Assembly (NCBI GenBank): GCA_934418295.1
Contig: CAKRWZ010000030.1
Coordinates: 1 to 20,703 of the forward strand
Direction of reading: 5' to 3'
Length of the DNA: 20,703 bases
Source of the DNA: an uncultured Mediterraneibacter sp.
Lineage (GTDB): Bacteria; Bacillota; Clostridia; Lachnospirales; Lachnospiraceae
The notes beneath the pieces were generated by a model. It did not search any database. It was not told the origin of the DNA and worked only from the letters and a program-made list of their open reading frames with translations. The translations under genes and the position numbers were made by a program. This document shows positions 7,210-14,514 of the stretch, piece by piece; the first letter of the stretch is position 1, and each line of letters begins with the position of its first letter.

Positions 7210-8311
7210 GCTCTTCCTCCTGCCCCTCTTCCTGCTCCTTTTCCGGCTCTGTATTTTGCCGAATCCTTTGCTCTTCAATTCGCCTTTTGTGTTGCTTATT
7301 GTTTTGCTTTTCGTTTTGTATTCCGTCTTTTTTCACTTTCAGCTTCGTCTCCTGCTTTGTCTTTCTCGCAGCCGCATCAGCTTCTTCGTCCGAATCCTGT
7401 ACGATAAAGATCGGACGCTTCTTCGTTTCCAGATAGGTTTTGGAAAGATATTCTCCCAGGATCCCCATACAGAAAAGCTGGATCCCGCCCACAAAAAAGA
7501 TGATACAGACCAGAGAGGGCCAGCCGGCCACGGGATCTCCCCAGATCAGAGTCCGCAGGATTATCGCCAGAATCAGCAAAAAGGACAGCAGGCAAAAGCC
7601 CAGCCCGATAAACGTGGCCAGGGAAAGGGGTGCCACGGAAAATCCTGTGATTCCTTCCAGAGAATACGTAAACAGGCTTTTCAGCGACCACTTCGTCTTT
7701 CCTGCCGACCGCTCTACATTCTGAAAGGCGATCCATTTCGTGCGGAAGCCCACCCACTCGAAAATGCCCTTGGAAAAACGGTTGTATTCGCTGAACTGAA
7801 GCACCGCGTCCACCATTTTCCGCTTCATCAGCCGATAGTCTCTGGCGCCGTTTACGATCTCGGTCTGGGAAATCCGATTAACAAATTTGTAAAAGCATTT
7901 GGAGAGGAAGGAGCGGAGCACCGGTTCCCCGGTACGAGTGGCCCGTTTGGTGGCCACGCTGTCATACGCTTCCTCTTTTAAGGTCCGATACATTTCCGGC
8001 AAAAGAGCCGGCGGATCCTGCAGATCCACATCCATGATCGCCACATAGTCTCCGGATGCCCGTTTCAGACCTGCACAGATGGCAGCCTCTTTTCCGAAGT
8101 TTCTGGAAAAGGATTCATACTTGCACCGGCTGTCCTTTTGATGCAGCTCCCTTAATATTGAAAGTGTCTGATCCTTCGATCCGTCATCTATAAATAAAAG
8201 TTCAAATTCCGCGTCCTGCATCTCATCCATGATCTTGCACATTTCGCGGTAATAAATCGGCAATGCTTCCTCTTCATTAAAACAAGGAACCACGATACTG
8301 ATTCTATCCAT
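7157..8311 (-). CDS. Family 2 polyprenyl-phosphate glycosyltransferase (CsbB/GtrB/DPM1-like)
   Basis: This is a 384-residue enzyme predicted to load a sugar from a nucleotide donor onto undecaprenyl phosphate at the inner face of the membrane. The GT-A domain starts with SIVVPCFNEEE and has DDG (42-44) and the DVDLQD metal-binding motif (94-99). Two membrane spans follow (about 226-255 and 264-288), as in CsbB, GtrB and YkcC-type proteins, with GILGEYLSKTYLETKKRP after the second. Relatives end soon after this point. Here a further tail of about 75 residues (307-384) is almost entirely Lys, Glu, Gln and Arg. The start is the ATG at 8311, with GGAGG 8 nt upstream; a GTG codon lies directly before it. 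It forms a two-gene unit with the YfhO-like gene. No GtcA-type flippase gene is in the window. Confidence 0.9.
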   Translation of the reverse strand: MDRISIVVPCFNEEEALPIYYREMCKIMDEMQDAEFELLFIDDGSKDQTLSILRELHQKDSRCKYESFSRNFGKEAAICAGLKRASGDYVAIMDVDLQDPPALLPEMYRTLKEEAYDSVATKRATRTGEPVLRSFLSKCFYKFVNRISQTEIVNGARDYRLMKRKMVDAVLQFSEYNRFSKGIFEWVGFRTKWIAFQNVERSAGKTKWSLKSLFTYSLEGITGFSVAPLSLATFIGLGFCLLSFLLILAIILRTLIWGDPVAGWPSLVCIIFFVGGIQLFCMGILGEYLSKTYLETKKRPIFIVQDSDEEADAAARKTKQETKLKVKKDGIQNEKQNNKQHKRRIEEQRIRQNTEPEKEQEEGQEEEHEKNAAEDPKKICRKPA

Positions 8312-8386
8312 CACTTACGCCTCCAATCAATGTCTGCCGTTTTGAATATCTTCTGTAGTGTTCCTTGCTATTTTATCTTCCGTATG

Positions 8387-8413
8387 TTAAGAAACCTGTT
8401 CATGCTTTCTTAA
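8387..8413. repeat. AT-rich hairpin between the lipoprotein and glycosyltransferase genes
   Basis: TTAAGAAA (8387-8394) and TTTCTTAA (8406-8413) form an 8-bp inverted repeat with an 11-nt loop in the 125-nt gap. It lacks a T-tract on the minus strand, so I do not call it an intrinsic terminator. No convincing -35/-10 pair for the glycosyltransferase stands out in this gap either. Confidence 0.4.
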
Positions 8414-8436
8414 TATTTCTTTAACAATTTCGTTTT

Positions 8437-9561
8437 TTAAGAAGGGAGGATCTGCTCCATCAGCCGGCTCACCTCTTGCATAGCGTCCCCGGACATCAAG
8501 ATCGCCCCTGTGGACAGGTGCAGTTCCACCGTCATCGCCTCGCCGTAGACCGGCTGCTGCGCATAGGTCTCTAACGTAGTCAGATACCCTTCCACCAGTT
8601 GTGCCTCAGAACCGTACTTCCCGCTTTTTGCGTTTGTGTGCAGTTCCTGGCTGCTTTTCTGTAAACTCAGGTTCGGAGTGACCGTTACCTGTGTCACATA
8701 TCCGCCATCCGCTGTTTTTTGCATGGCGCCGATCTCATAACGGCTCCCGGCAAAAATCTTTTTCATGGCTTCCTGGAACCGCTGCTCCTGTTCTGCACTC
8801 AGCTCCATGGCCGCGAGTTCCTCTCCCGAAAAACTTTTTTCGTATTTTTCCCGGGCTTGCTCCTCTGTGGAACCGGTGTGGCGCGCATACTTGGAAACCT
8901 CTCCTTTATAAGTGGCATCCAGCACAGACTGCAGATAATCCCGTATATCCAGCACCTCTGCCACCGCCTGATAAGGTTCCATATAGCCGGACAGCAGGTG
9001 TTCTGCCAGTTCTTTTTGAGAATCCTTTGTAAGCTCATAAGAAGAACCCTTTTCCCGTATTTCCAAGGTAAGCTCTTTTTTTCTGCCGTTGTCACAGGTT
9101 TCCAGCTGCTCCTCTGCTTTCGGCAGAAGTGTCTCCACCGCTTCCGTCAGTTCTGTGCTCTCCAGGGTCTGCACATATTCTGCATCCAGTGCTTCCACTG
9201 CATCTCCCACCTTTGCCGGTGCGATCTCCACCTTCACGCGGTAGTCCGAATTATAGGCTTCGGCTTCTTTCACCGTATACGTAAAATACCCGCATGCCTT
9301 TTTTAAAAATTCCTGATAACGGTTTTTTAAATCTTTCGGAAATGCAGCCACATAGCTGCCGTCCACGCTTTCGATCCCGGCCTGCAGGAGCATTTCCGCC
9401 ATTTCCTCATCTCCCGCCTGCAGCTTTTCCAGCCGTTCTTTTACATAGTCTTCCGGCGCTTCTTTGCCGCATCCGGTCAATGCCAGAAGCACCGCCAGAA
9501 GCAGGCTGAGTACGCCTACCTTCCAGATCCGGACCTGGGTCCGATCTTCTTTTTTATTCAT
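8437..9561 (-). CDS. Predicted lipoprotein of unknown function with duplicated halves
   Basis: This is a 374-residue secreted lipoprotein. The N-terminus has a basic stretch, a Leu-rich hydrophobic core and a lipobox LTGC (28-31), with Cys31 the predicted lipidated residue. The mature protein seems to contain two similar halves. Each begins with a helix ending in a short acidic turn, contains an FLKK or AMKKIF helix, and then a Y-x-V strand segment (EAYNSDYRVKVEIAP and MQKTADGGYVTQVTVTP). It resembles Lachnospiraceae lipoproteins with DUF5105-like repeats, but I cannot confirm the family. The ATG at 9561 has AAGGA 8 nt upstream; an ATG at 9570 is an alternative start, with its purines too close. 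The gene overlaps the phosphate symporter stop by 8 nt, so the two are probably cotranslated and perhaps work together at the membrane. No function is assigned. Confidence 0.85.
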   Translation of the reverse strand: MNKKEDRTQVRIWKVGVLSLLLAVLLALTGCGKEAPEDYVKERLEKLQAGDEEMAEMLLQAGIESVDGSYVAAFPKDLKNRYQEFLKKACGYFTYTVKEAEAYNSDYRVKVEIAPAKVGDAVEALDAEYVQTLESTELTEAVETLLPKAEEQLETCDNGRKKELTLEIREKGSSYELTKDSQKELAEHLLSGYMEPYQAVAEVLDIRDYLQSVLDATYKGEVSKYARHTGSTEEQAREKYEKSFSGEELAAMELSAEQEQRFQEAMKKIFAGSRYEIGAMQKTADGGYVTQVTVTPNLSLQKSSQELHTNAKSGKYGSEAQLVEGYLTTLETYAQQPVYGEAMTVELHLSTGAILMSGDAMQEVSRLMEQILPS

Positions 9562-11203
9562 CTTCTTCATCCTTAATGGTCAACTCTTCCGGTTTTACGA
9601 TGGAAAAGGCGATGTTGGTCGCATGGTCGGCCACACGTTCCAGCTCCGAGAGAATATCTGAGTAGATCATGCCGGATTCCGGCGTGCACTCTTCTTTCGT
9701 CAGACGTTTGACGTGTGCTTTCTGCAGCTTGATCTCTTTCGCATCGATGGCATTTTCCAGATCCAGGATCTCCCGCATATGTTCCGGACTCTTGGTGGAG
9801 AAGGTTTCGATGGACTGATCCAGGATCTCCAAGGTCATGTCCTTCATCTCTTTTAACTGTTCCAGTCCTTTTTCACTGAAGGTCAGCTGTTTTTCTTCCA
9901 CCGTTTTCGCAGCTTCCGCAAAGTTTTCTGCATGATCGCCGATACGCTCCACATCGTTGACCACGTGGAACAATCCGCCGATGATCACCGCATCCTTATG
10001 AGGGAGCACCATTTCATTGATTTTTACCAGATAATCGGTGATCGCCTTGTTCATGTAATTGATCTGCTCTTCCACCTGATAAACCTTTTCAATTTCTTTG
10101 TTATCAAGATTCCAGAATGCATCCAGGGAACGGCTCAGGTTTTCTTTGGCGATATTTGCCATGTGGCAGATCTCCTGGATTGCATTCGGCACCGCCGTCG
10201 TCGGACGGATCATGCCTTCTTTTCCGATAAACTGCAGCTCGTACTTTCCTTCTTCCGAATCTTTTCCCGGAATGATCTTGCAAGTCAGTTTCACCACCAG
10301 ATTCATAAACGGGAACATGATCGCTGCCTCAAAGATTTTGATCATAGTGTGGGCATTGGCCACTGCACGCCCTACGTTTCCGCCGGAGATCCGCATAAAT
10401 TCGTTTGCGATCGGATCCAGGGCGAACATCAGGATCAAAAAGACCACCGTTGATCCAAAAATATTGACCAGAAAATGGATCCACGCGGCACGTTTTGCAT
10501 CCTTTTTCCCGCCCAGACTAGCCAGAAGGGCAGACACACAGGATCCCATGTTACATCCCATGATCAGGAAGAAACAGATGGGGAATTGCAGCAAGCCCTG
10601 GGATGCCATCACGATGACGATACCTACGGTCGCCGAAGAGCTCTGCAGGATCGCCGTGATCACAAAGCCCGCCAGAACCGCCAAAAACGGATTGGTCAGA
10701 CTGCCCAGCATGTCCACAATCTGCGGGGAATCTTTCAGGGAGCTCATGGCGCTGCTCATGGTCCCCAATCCCATAAACAAAATACCGAAGCCCAGGATCA
10801 CGTTTCCGATCTTCTGGATCTCCTGCCGTTTGCAGAACATGACCATGATCACACCTGCAAACACAAAAAACGGGGCAGCGTCTGAAAGATTAAATGCGAT
10901 CAGCTGCCCGGTCACCGTCGTTCCGATGTTGGCTCCCAGGATCACACCGGTCGCCTGTGAAAGGGTCATCAGCCCCGAGTTTACAAAGCTTACGACCATG
11001 ACCGTAGTGGCGCTGGAAGACTGTACCACTGCCGTAAACAGTATACCTACCAGCATCCCTACGAATCTGTTTTTCGTGAAGAATTCCAAAATGGAACGCA
11101 TGCGGCTTCCTGCCACCTGCTCCAATCCTTCACTCATCAATTTCATACCATACAGAAAAAGTCCGAGACCTCCTGCCAACAAAAAAACGGTTGTAATGTT
11201 CAT
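9554..11203 (-). CDS. Na/Pi symporter family protein with PhoU-like C-terminal domain
   Basis: This is a 549-residue inner-membrane transporter of the NptA/YjbB type, predicted to move phosphate with sodium. Two inverted Na_Pi_cotrans repeats are marked by the signature QSSSAT at 61-66 and again at 187-192, each within hydrophobic helices; GANIGTTVTGQ follows the first. From about 340 on, the protein is a soluble helical PhoU-like domain with ERIGDHAENFAE and, near the end, ERVADHATNIAF. These are the two metal-binding E/D...D motifs of PhoU. The frame opens at 11224, inside ribF, but the ATG at 11203 begins MNITTVFLLAGGLG, has AGGTGA just upstream, and leaves a 4-nt gap to the ribF stop. It is therefore likely part of the long nusA-ribF transcript. 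Export as well as import of phosphate has been suggested for this family. Confidence 0.93.
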   Translation of the reverse strand: MNITTVFLLAGGLGLFLYGMKLMSEGLEQVAGSRMRSILEFFTKNRFVGMLVGILFTAVVQSSSATTVMVVSFVNSGLMTLSQATGVILGANIGTTVTGQLIAFNLSDAAPFFVFAGVIMVMFCKRQEIQKIGNVILGFGILFMGLGTMSSAMSSLKDSPQIVDMLGSLTNPFLAVLAGFVITAILQSSSATVGIVIVMASQGLLQFPICFFLIMGCNMGSCVSALLASLGGKKDAKRAAWIHFLVNIFGSTVVFLILMFALDPIANEFMRISGGNVGRAVANAHTMIKIFEAAIMFPFMNLVVKLTCKIIPGKDSEEGKYELQFIGKEGMIRPTTAVPNAIQEICHMANIAKENLSRSLDAFWNLDNKEIEKVYQVEEQINYMNKAITDYLVKINEMVLPHKDAVIIGGLFHVVNDVERIGDHAENFAEAAKTVEEKQLTFSEKGLEQLKEMKDMTLEILDQSIETFSTKSPEHMREILDLENAIDAKEIKLQKAHVKRLTKEECTPESGMIYSDILSELERVADHATNIAFSIVKPEELTIKDEEDE

Positions 11204-11207
11204 AATT

Positions 11208-12107
11208 TCACCTGCCATTTCCACTGAAGTAATTTTTTCCGAACAAAATATCTGTTTCCAGCTGGGTTTTCAAAGCCTCTATGCTTTCAAACTTTCTTTC
11301 CGGCCGTTCAAACTCATAAAACTGGACTGTTATCTCCTTTCCGTATGCCTCCTTATCATAATCAAACAAATTCACCTCCGTCAGAAGGATCTCTGAATCC
11401 TCCACCGTCGGCTTTACCCCCACGTTACCGATCGCCGGGTACCATTCCCCGTCTACCTGCACCTTGCAGCAATACACTCCGTATCTGGGCATGATCTTCC
11501 TCTCCGGCGGTGCAATGTTCATGGTCGGAAATCCCAGTTTTCTGCCGATATGATTTCCGTTCCGCACCACGCCTTTTACCTCGTAAGTATAGCCCAGCAG
11601 CCTGTTTGCCAGTGCAATATTGCCTTCCTGTAAAAGCTCCCGGATATAAGTACTGCTGATCTCCCTGCCCTCATACTTTTCTTTTTCTACCACATCCAGG
11701 TGGTAGCCGTACTTCGGTGCCAGCTCTGCCAGGAGTGCTGCGTCTCCGCTTTGCTTATACCCAAAATGGAAATCGGAACCAACTACCACATATCTGGCGC
11801 GCAGTTTTTTGATCAATACATCTTGTATAAATCCTTCCGCTGACATTTCCCGGATTTCTTTTGTAAAGGGACAGCAGATGAAAATATCCGTGTGCTCTTC
11901 CAGTAATTCTTTTTTTTCTTCTTTTGTCACCAGAGAATCCCTGTGCATATCAAAGGCAAATACGATGCTTTTGACATGTTCTCCGGAATAGCTGTTGATC
12001 TTTCTGATCAGCTTCTGATGCCCCAGATGCAGGGCGTCAAACTTTCCAAGTGTCACCGCCGAATCATATTCTGACTGAAACGACGCCAAATCTGTTACGT
12101 ATTGCAT
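11208..12107 (-). CDS. ribF: Bifunctional riboflavin kinase / FAD synthetase
   Basis: This 299-residue enzyme converts riboflavin to FMN and then to FAD. The N-terminal nucleotidyltransferase domain has GKFDALHLGHQKLI (21-34) in place of the common GxFDGVHxGH, and ISSTYIRELL (150-159). The C-terminal kinase domain has GVVRNGNHIGRKLGFPTMNI (179-198) and YGVY followed by NVGVKPT. Length is typical for the family. The ATG has GAGGA 6 nt upstream. A 63-nt gap separates it from truB, with no terminator or promoter visible, so it is probably expressed from the same operon. truB-ribF adjacency is very common in Firmicutes. Confidence 0.97.
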   Translation of the reverse strand: MQYVTDLASFQSEYDSAVTLGKFDALHLGHQKLIRKINSYSGEHVKSIVFAFDMHRDSLVTKEEKKELLEEHTDIFICCPFTKEIREMSAEGFIQDVLIKKLRARYVVVGSDFHFGYKQSGDAALLAELAPKYGYHLDVVEKEKYEGREISSTYIRELLQEGNIALANRLLGYTYEVKGVVRNGNHIGRKLGFPTMNIAPPERKIMPRYGVYCCKVQVDGEWYPAIGNVGVKPTVEDSEILLTEVNLFDYDKEAYGKEITVQFYEFERPERKFESIEALKTQLETDILFGKNYFSGNGR

Positions 12108-12170
12108 GTCTTATCCTCTGAGTCCTCCCGATGTCTGATACTTCTGCCTGTTTTTGCATTTTCTTATGCC

Positions 12171-13154
12171 CTATTTTCCTGTCTGCTCTTCCCCTGCATA
12201 AAACATCTTGCGCAGCTTCATGCTCCGGGCAACCGGCTGATACTCGTAGATTCCGATGAACACATCGTTTTCTGTGTAGACCCTGAAATGATTTCCGGAA
12301 TCTTTCTTGCCGGACAAATTTTCTCCGCATCCTGTTTTTTCAGATACTGCATCTTCAAATATAGATACCCCGGCTTCCGAAAACATCTCCGGTTTCAGGG
12401 CATTTCCGTTACACGCTAAAGGCTCAAAGACCTTTTTCACGTGCAGCTTTGCGTATTCCGAAAACATCTGGTCTATCGGAATGATGCTGTCCATTAACGT
12501 TCCGGCCTGCATTTTTGCTTCGATCTCCGCCAGTCTGAGGCTGTCTTTCACCTCGAAGGATGCGACCCTTGTCCGCAAAAGGGATTCCATGCAGCCTCCG
12601 GTTCCCAGGCTCGTACCGATGTCACTGCACAGCGTCCGGATGTAAGTGCCTTTGGAGCAATGTACCCGCATCTTTACCCGAGGCAGCTCCATTTCCAGGA
12701 TCTCGATCTCAAAAATGTGTACCCTCCTGCTCTTCCGCTCCACGGTTTTCCCTTCCCGGGCCAGATCGCACAGCTTCTTTCCGTTTACCTTCAAAGCGCT
12801 GTACATGGGCGGGATCTGATCGTATTCTCCCATGTATCCATGTATACAGTTTCGGACTTCTTCATCCGTCAGGTGATCCGTCTCTGCCTGCCTCAAAACG
12901 GTACCCGTAATATCCTGGGTATCCGTTTCGATTCCCAGCAACAAAACGGTCTCGTAAACCTTGCTTTTATCCGTCAGCATATCGCACAAACGGGTGGCTT
13001 TTCCGAAGCACACCGGCAGGACTCCTTCCGCGTCCGGGTCAAGGGTTCCGGTATGGCCGATCTTTTTCTGACGGGTGATCCCCCGGAGCTTTGCCACCAC
13101 ATCATGGGAAGTATAGCCCTTTTCCTTAAAAACGTTCAGCACACCGTGGATCAT
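12171..13154 (-). CDS. truB: tRNA pseudouridine-55 synthase
   Basis: TruB isomerises uridine 55 in the T-loop of tRNAs. The catalytic motif GHTGTLDPDAEGVLPV is at 33-48, with the nucleophilic Asp39. YDQIPPMYSALKVNGKKL (111-128), KGTYIRTLCSDIG (168-180) and a C-terminal PUA-like segment ending in RVYTENDVFIGIYEY follow. At 327 residues the protein is longer than usual. The excess is mainly a segment at about 259-288, rich in Ser, Gly, Glu and Lys, inserted in the PUA-like part. The start overlaps the nrnA stop as ATGA. Confidence 0.97.
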   Translation of the reverse strand: MIHGVLNVFKEKGYTSHDVVAKLRGITRQKKIGHTGTLDPDAEGVLPVCFGKATRLCDMLTDKSKVYETVLLLGIETDTQDITGTVLRQAETDHLTDEEVRNCIHGYMGEYDQIPPMYSALKVNGKKLCDLAREGKTVERKSRRVHIFEIEILEMELPRVKMRVHCSKGTYIRTLCSDIGTSLGTGGCMESLLRTRVASFEVKDSLRLAEIEAKMQAGTLMDSIIPIDQMFSEYAKLHVKKVFEPLACNGNALKPEMFSEAGVSIFEDAVSEKTGCGENLSGKKDSGNHFRVYTENDVFIGIYEYQPVARSMKLRKMFYAGEEQTGK

Positions 13155-14122
13155 TTTGCTTCTCCCGTTTTCAAAAACTCTTCTTTGATCTGGGCCAGGA
13201 CTTTTTTCAGAATCTCATCAGCTTCCCCGGAAAGAGTCACGCCTGCGGCTCTGGCATGGCCGCCGCCGCCCAGCTCCATCGCCACCTTGCTCATATCCAG
13301 ATACTGTCTGGAGCGGAGACTGACTTTAAACTTGTTCTCCGGCAATTCATACAGGAACACCGAGGCTTCTACCCCTTCCGTATTGCGCAGCTGGCTGACG
13401 ATGCCTTCCAGGTCTTCCGGGTCAGCTCCGTAGCGGTCCATCTCTTCTTTCGTGATCACGCTGGCAATGCATTTTTCGCCGAAATACAGCTCACTGGACA
13501 AGATCGCCTGTCCCAGCAGTTTCTGCTGTACATAAGTTTTGACATAAAAGGTACGGTCTATAATCTCGTTGGCAGGAATACCGGTACGCATCAGATTTGC
13601 AGCAGCCTCCATCGTCTCCGGTGAAGTACAGGAATAGAAGAAGACTCCCGTGTCATGGGCGATCCCCATATAAAGTGCCGCCGCAATGTCTTGATCCACC
13701 TGTTCCGGATCCAGCATCCGATACACCAGCTCCGATGCCGAGCTGGCTTCTGGCTTCACATAATTGGTTTCCGCAAACCCGGGATTGCTGATGTGATGGT
13801 CCACACAAAAGGTACTTTTCGCCTCTTCGAAAATCTCCTCGGCAAACCCAAGCCTTCCTGCGTCCCCGCAATCCAGGCATATGAACAGATCGTAAGGCTC
13901 CTCCGTTGCTTTTTCCTGTAAAATCTCATCTGCTCCGCTCAGAAAACGGAACTGCTTTGGAATCTCTTCCAGATAAACATCCACCCGTTTCTCCGGATAT
14001 ACTTTTTTCAAATACAAGGAAAGCCCGATACAGGCACCGATACTGTCCCCGTCCGGATGGATGTGTCCGGCAACGGCTACCGTCTGTTTTCCTGACAAAA
14101 CGCTGTTCAGCAATTCTCTCAT
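13151..14122 (-). CDS. nrnA: DHH/DHHA1 phosphoesterase, NrnA-type nanoRNase / pAp phosphatase
   Basis: A 323-residue cytoplasmic enzyme predicted to degrade very short RNAs (and often 3'-phosphoadenosine 5'-phosphate or pGpG) to mononucleotides. The metal-binding DHH domain has HIHPDGDSIGA (20-30), CLDCGDAGR (82-90), VDHHISN (107-113) and GIAHDTG (153-159). The DHHA1 domain has the substrate-binding GGGGHARAAG (285-294). All key residues are present. Position between rbfA and truB, with ATGA overlaps on both sides, is the usual Firmicutes arrangement and ties RNA turnover to translation genes. Which substrates it prefers cannot be told from sequence. Confidence 0.95.
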   Translation of the reverse strand: MRELLNSVLSGKQTVAVAGHIHPDGDSIGACIGLSLYLKKVYPEKRVDVYLEEIPKQFRFLSGADEILQEKATEEPYDLFICLDCGDAGRLGFAEEIFEEAKSTFCVDHHISNPGFAETNYVKPEASSASELVYRMLDPEQVDQDIAAALYMGIAHDTGVFFYSCTSPETMEAAANLMRTGIPANEIIDRTFYVKTYVQQKLLGQAILSSELYFGEKCIASVITKEEMDRYGADPEDLEGIVSQLRNTEGVEASVFLYELPENKFKVSLRSRQYLDMSKVAMELGGGGHARAAGVTLSGEADEILKKVLAQIKEEFLKTGEAK

Positions 14123-14514
14123 TTCGTCTCAGCCTCTTCTTCCTTTTCTCGCTTTGCCTCTTCCTGCCTCGCGATATCATCGATCTTCTTTGACATATTT
14201 ACGCCGTACTCGATGGATTGGTCCATAATAAACTGGATTTCCGGCGTGTTTCTCAGATTCAGTGTTCTTGCCAGCTCCCGGCGGATGTACCCCTCGGCGC
14301 TTTTCAGTCCGGCCAGGGTATCTGCCTGCGCTTCTTTGTCTCCCAAAACACTGATATACGCTTTACACGTTTTCAGATCCGGCGCCACCTTGACCGCCAC
14401 TACGGAGGTCATAGGCGCGATACGCGGATCTTTCAGTCCGGCGCGGAGAATGTTGCTCAACTCCCGCTGGACTTCTGTATTTACCCTTGTATTTTTGATA
14501 CTGTTTTTTCTCAT
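14119..14514 (-). CDS. rbfA: 30S ribosome-binding factor A
   Basis: This 131-residue protein has the single KH-type domain of RbfA, which helps mature the 16S rRNA 5' end and 30S subunit. Recognisable segments are RVNTEVQRELSNILRAGLKDPRI near the start (as separated motifs NTEVQRELS and LKDPRI), TSVVAVKVAPDLKTCKAYIS with the VSVxxDL-like pattern, and LRNTPEIQFIMDQSIEYG with the conserved P-x-I/L-x-F-x-x-D. A short Glu/Lys tail (REEKEEEAETK-like) is typical. The start overlaps the infB stop as ATGA, and its own stop overlaps nrnA the same way. Confidence 0.97.
   Translation of the reverse strand: MRKNSIKNTRVNTEVQRELSNILRAGLKDPRIAPMTSVVAVKVAPDLKTCKAYISVLGDKEAQADTLAGLKSAEGYIRRELARTLNLRNTPEIQFIMDQSIEYGVNMSKKIDDIARQEEAKREKEEEAETK

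Noticed and set aside
7210..7278. Longer YfhO-like N-terminus starting at 7278
   Set aside because: It adds only a Lys/Arg tract without a membrane or domain feature and increases the overlap with the glycosyltransferase to 122 nt; AGGAGGA before the ATG at 7209 is a better start.
8315..8436. Promoter for the glycosyltransferase gene
   Set aside because: Several AT-rich hexamers can be paired, but none combines a recognisable -35 and -10 at 16-18 nt spacing.
10098..11396. A 432-codon plus-strand open frame opposite the phosphate symporter and ribF
   Set aside because: It spans two good minus-strand genes and their junction, and has no family features.
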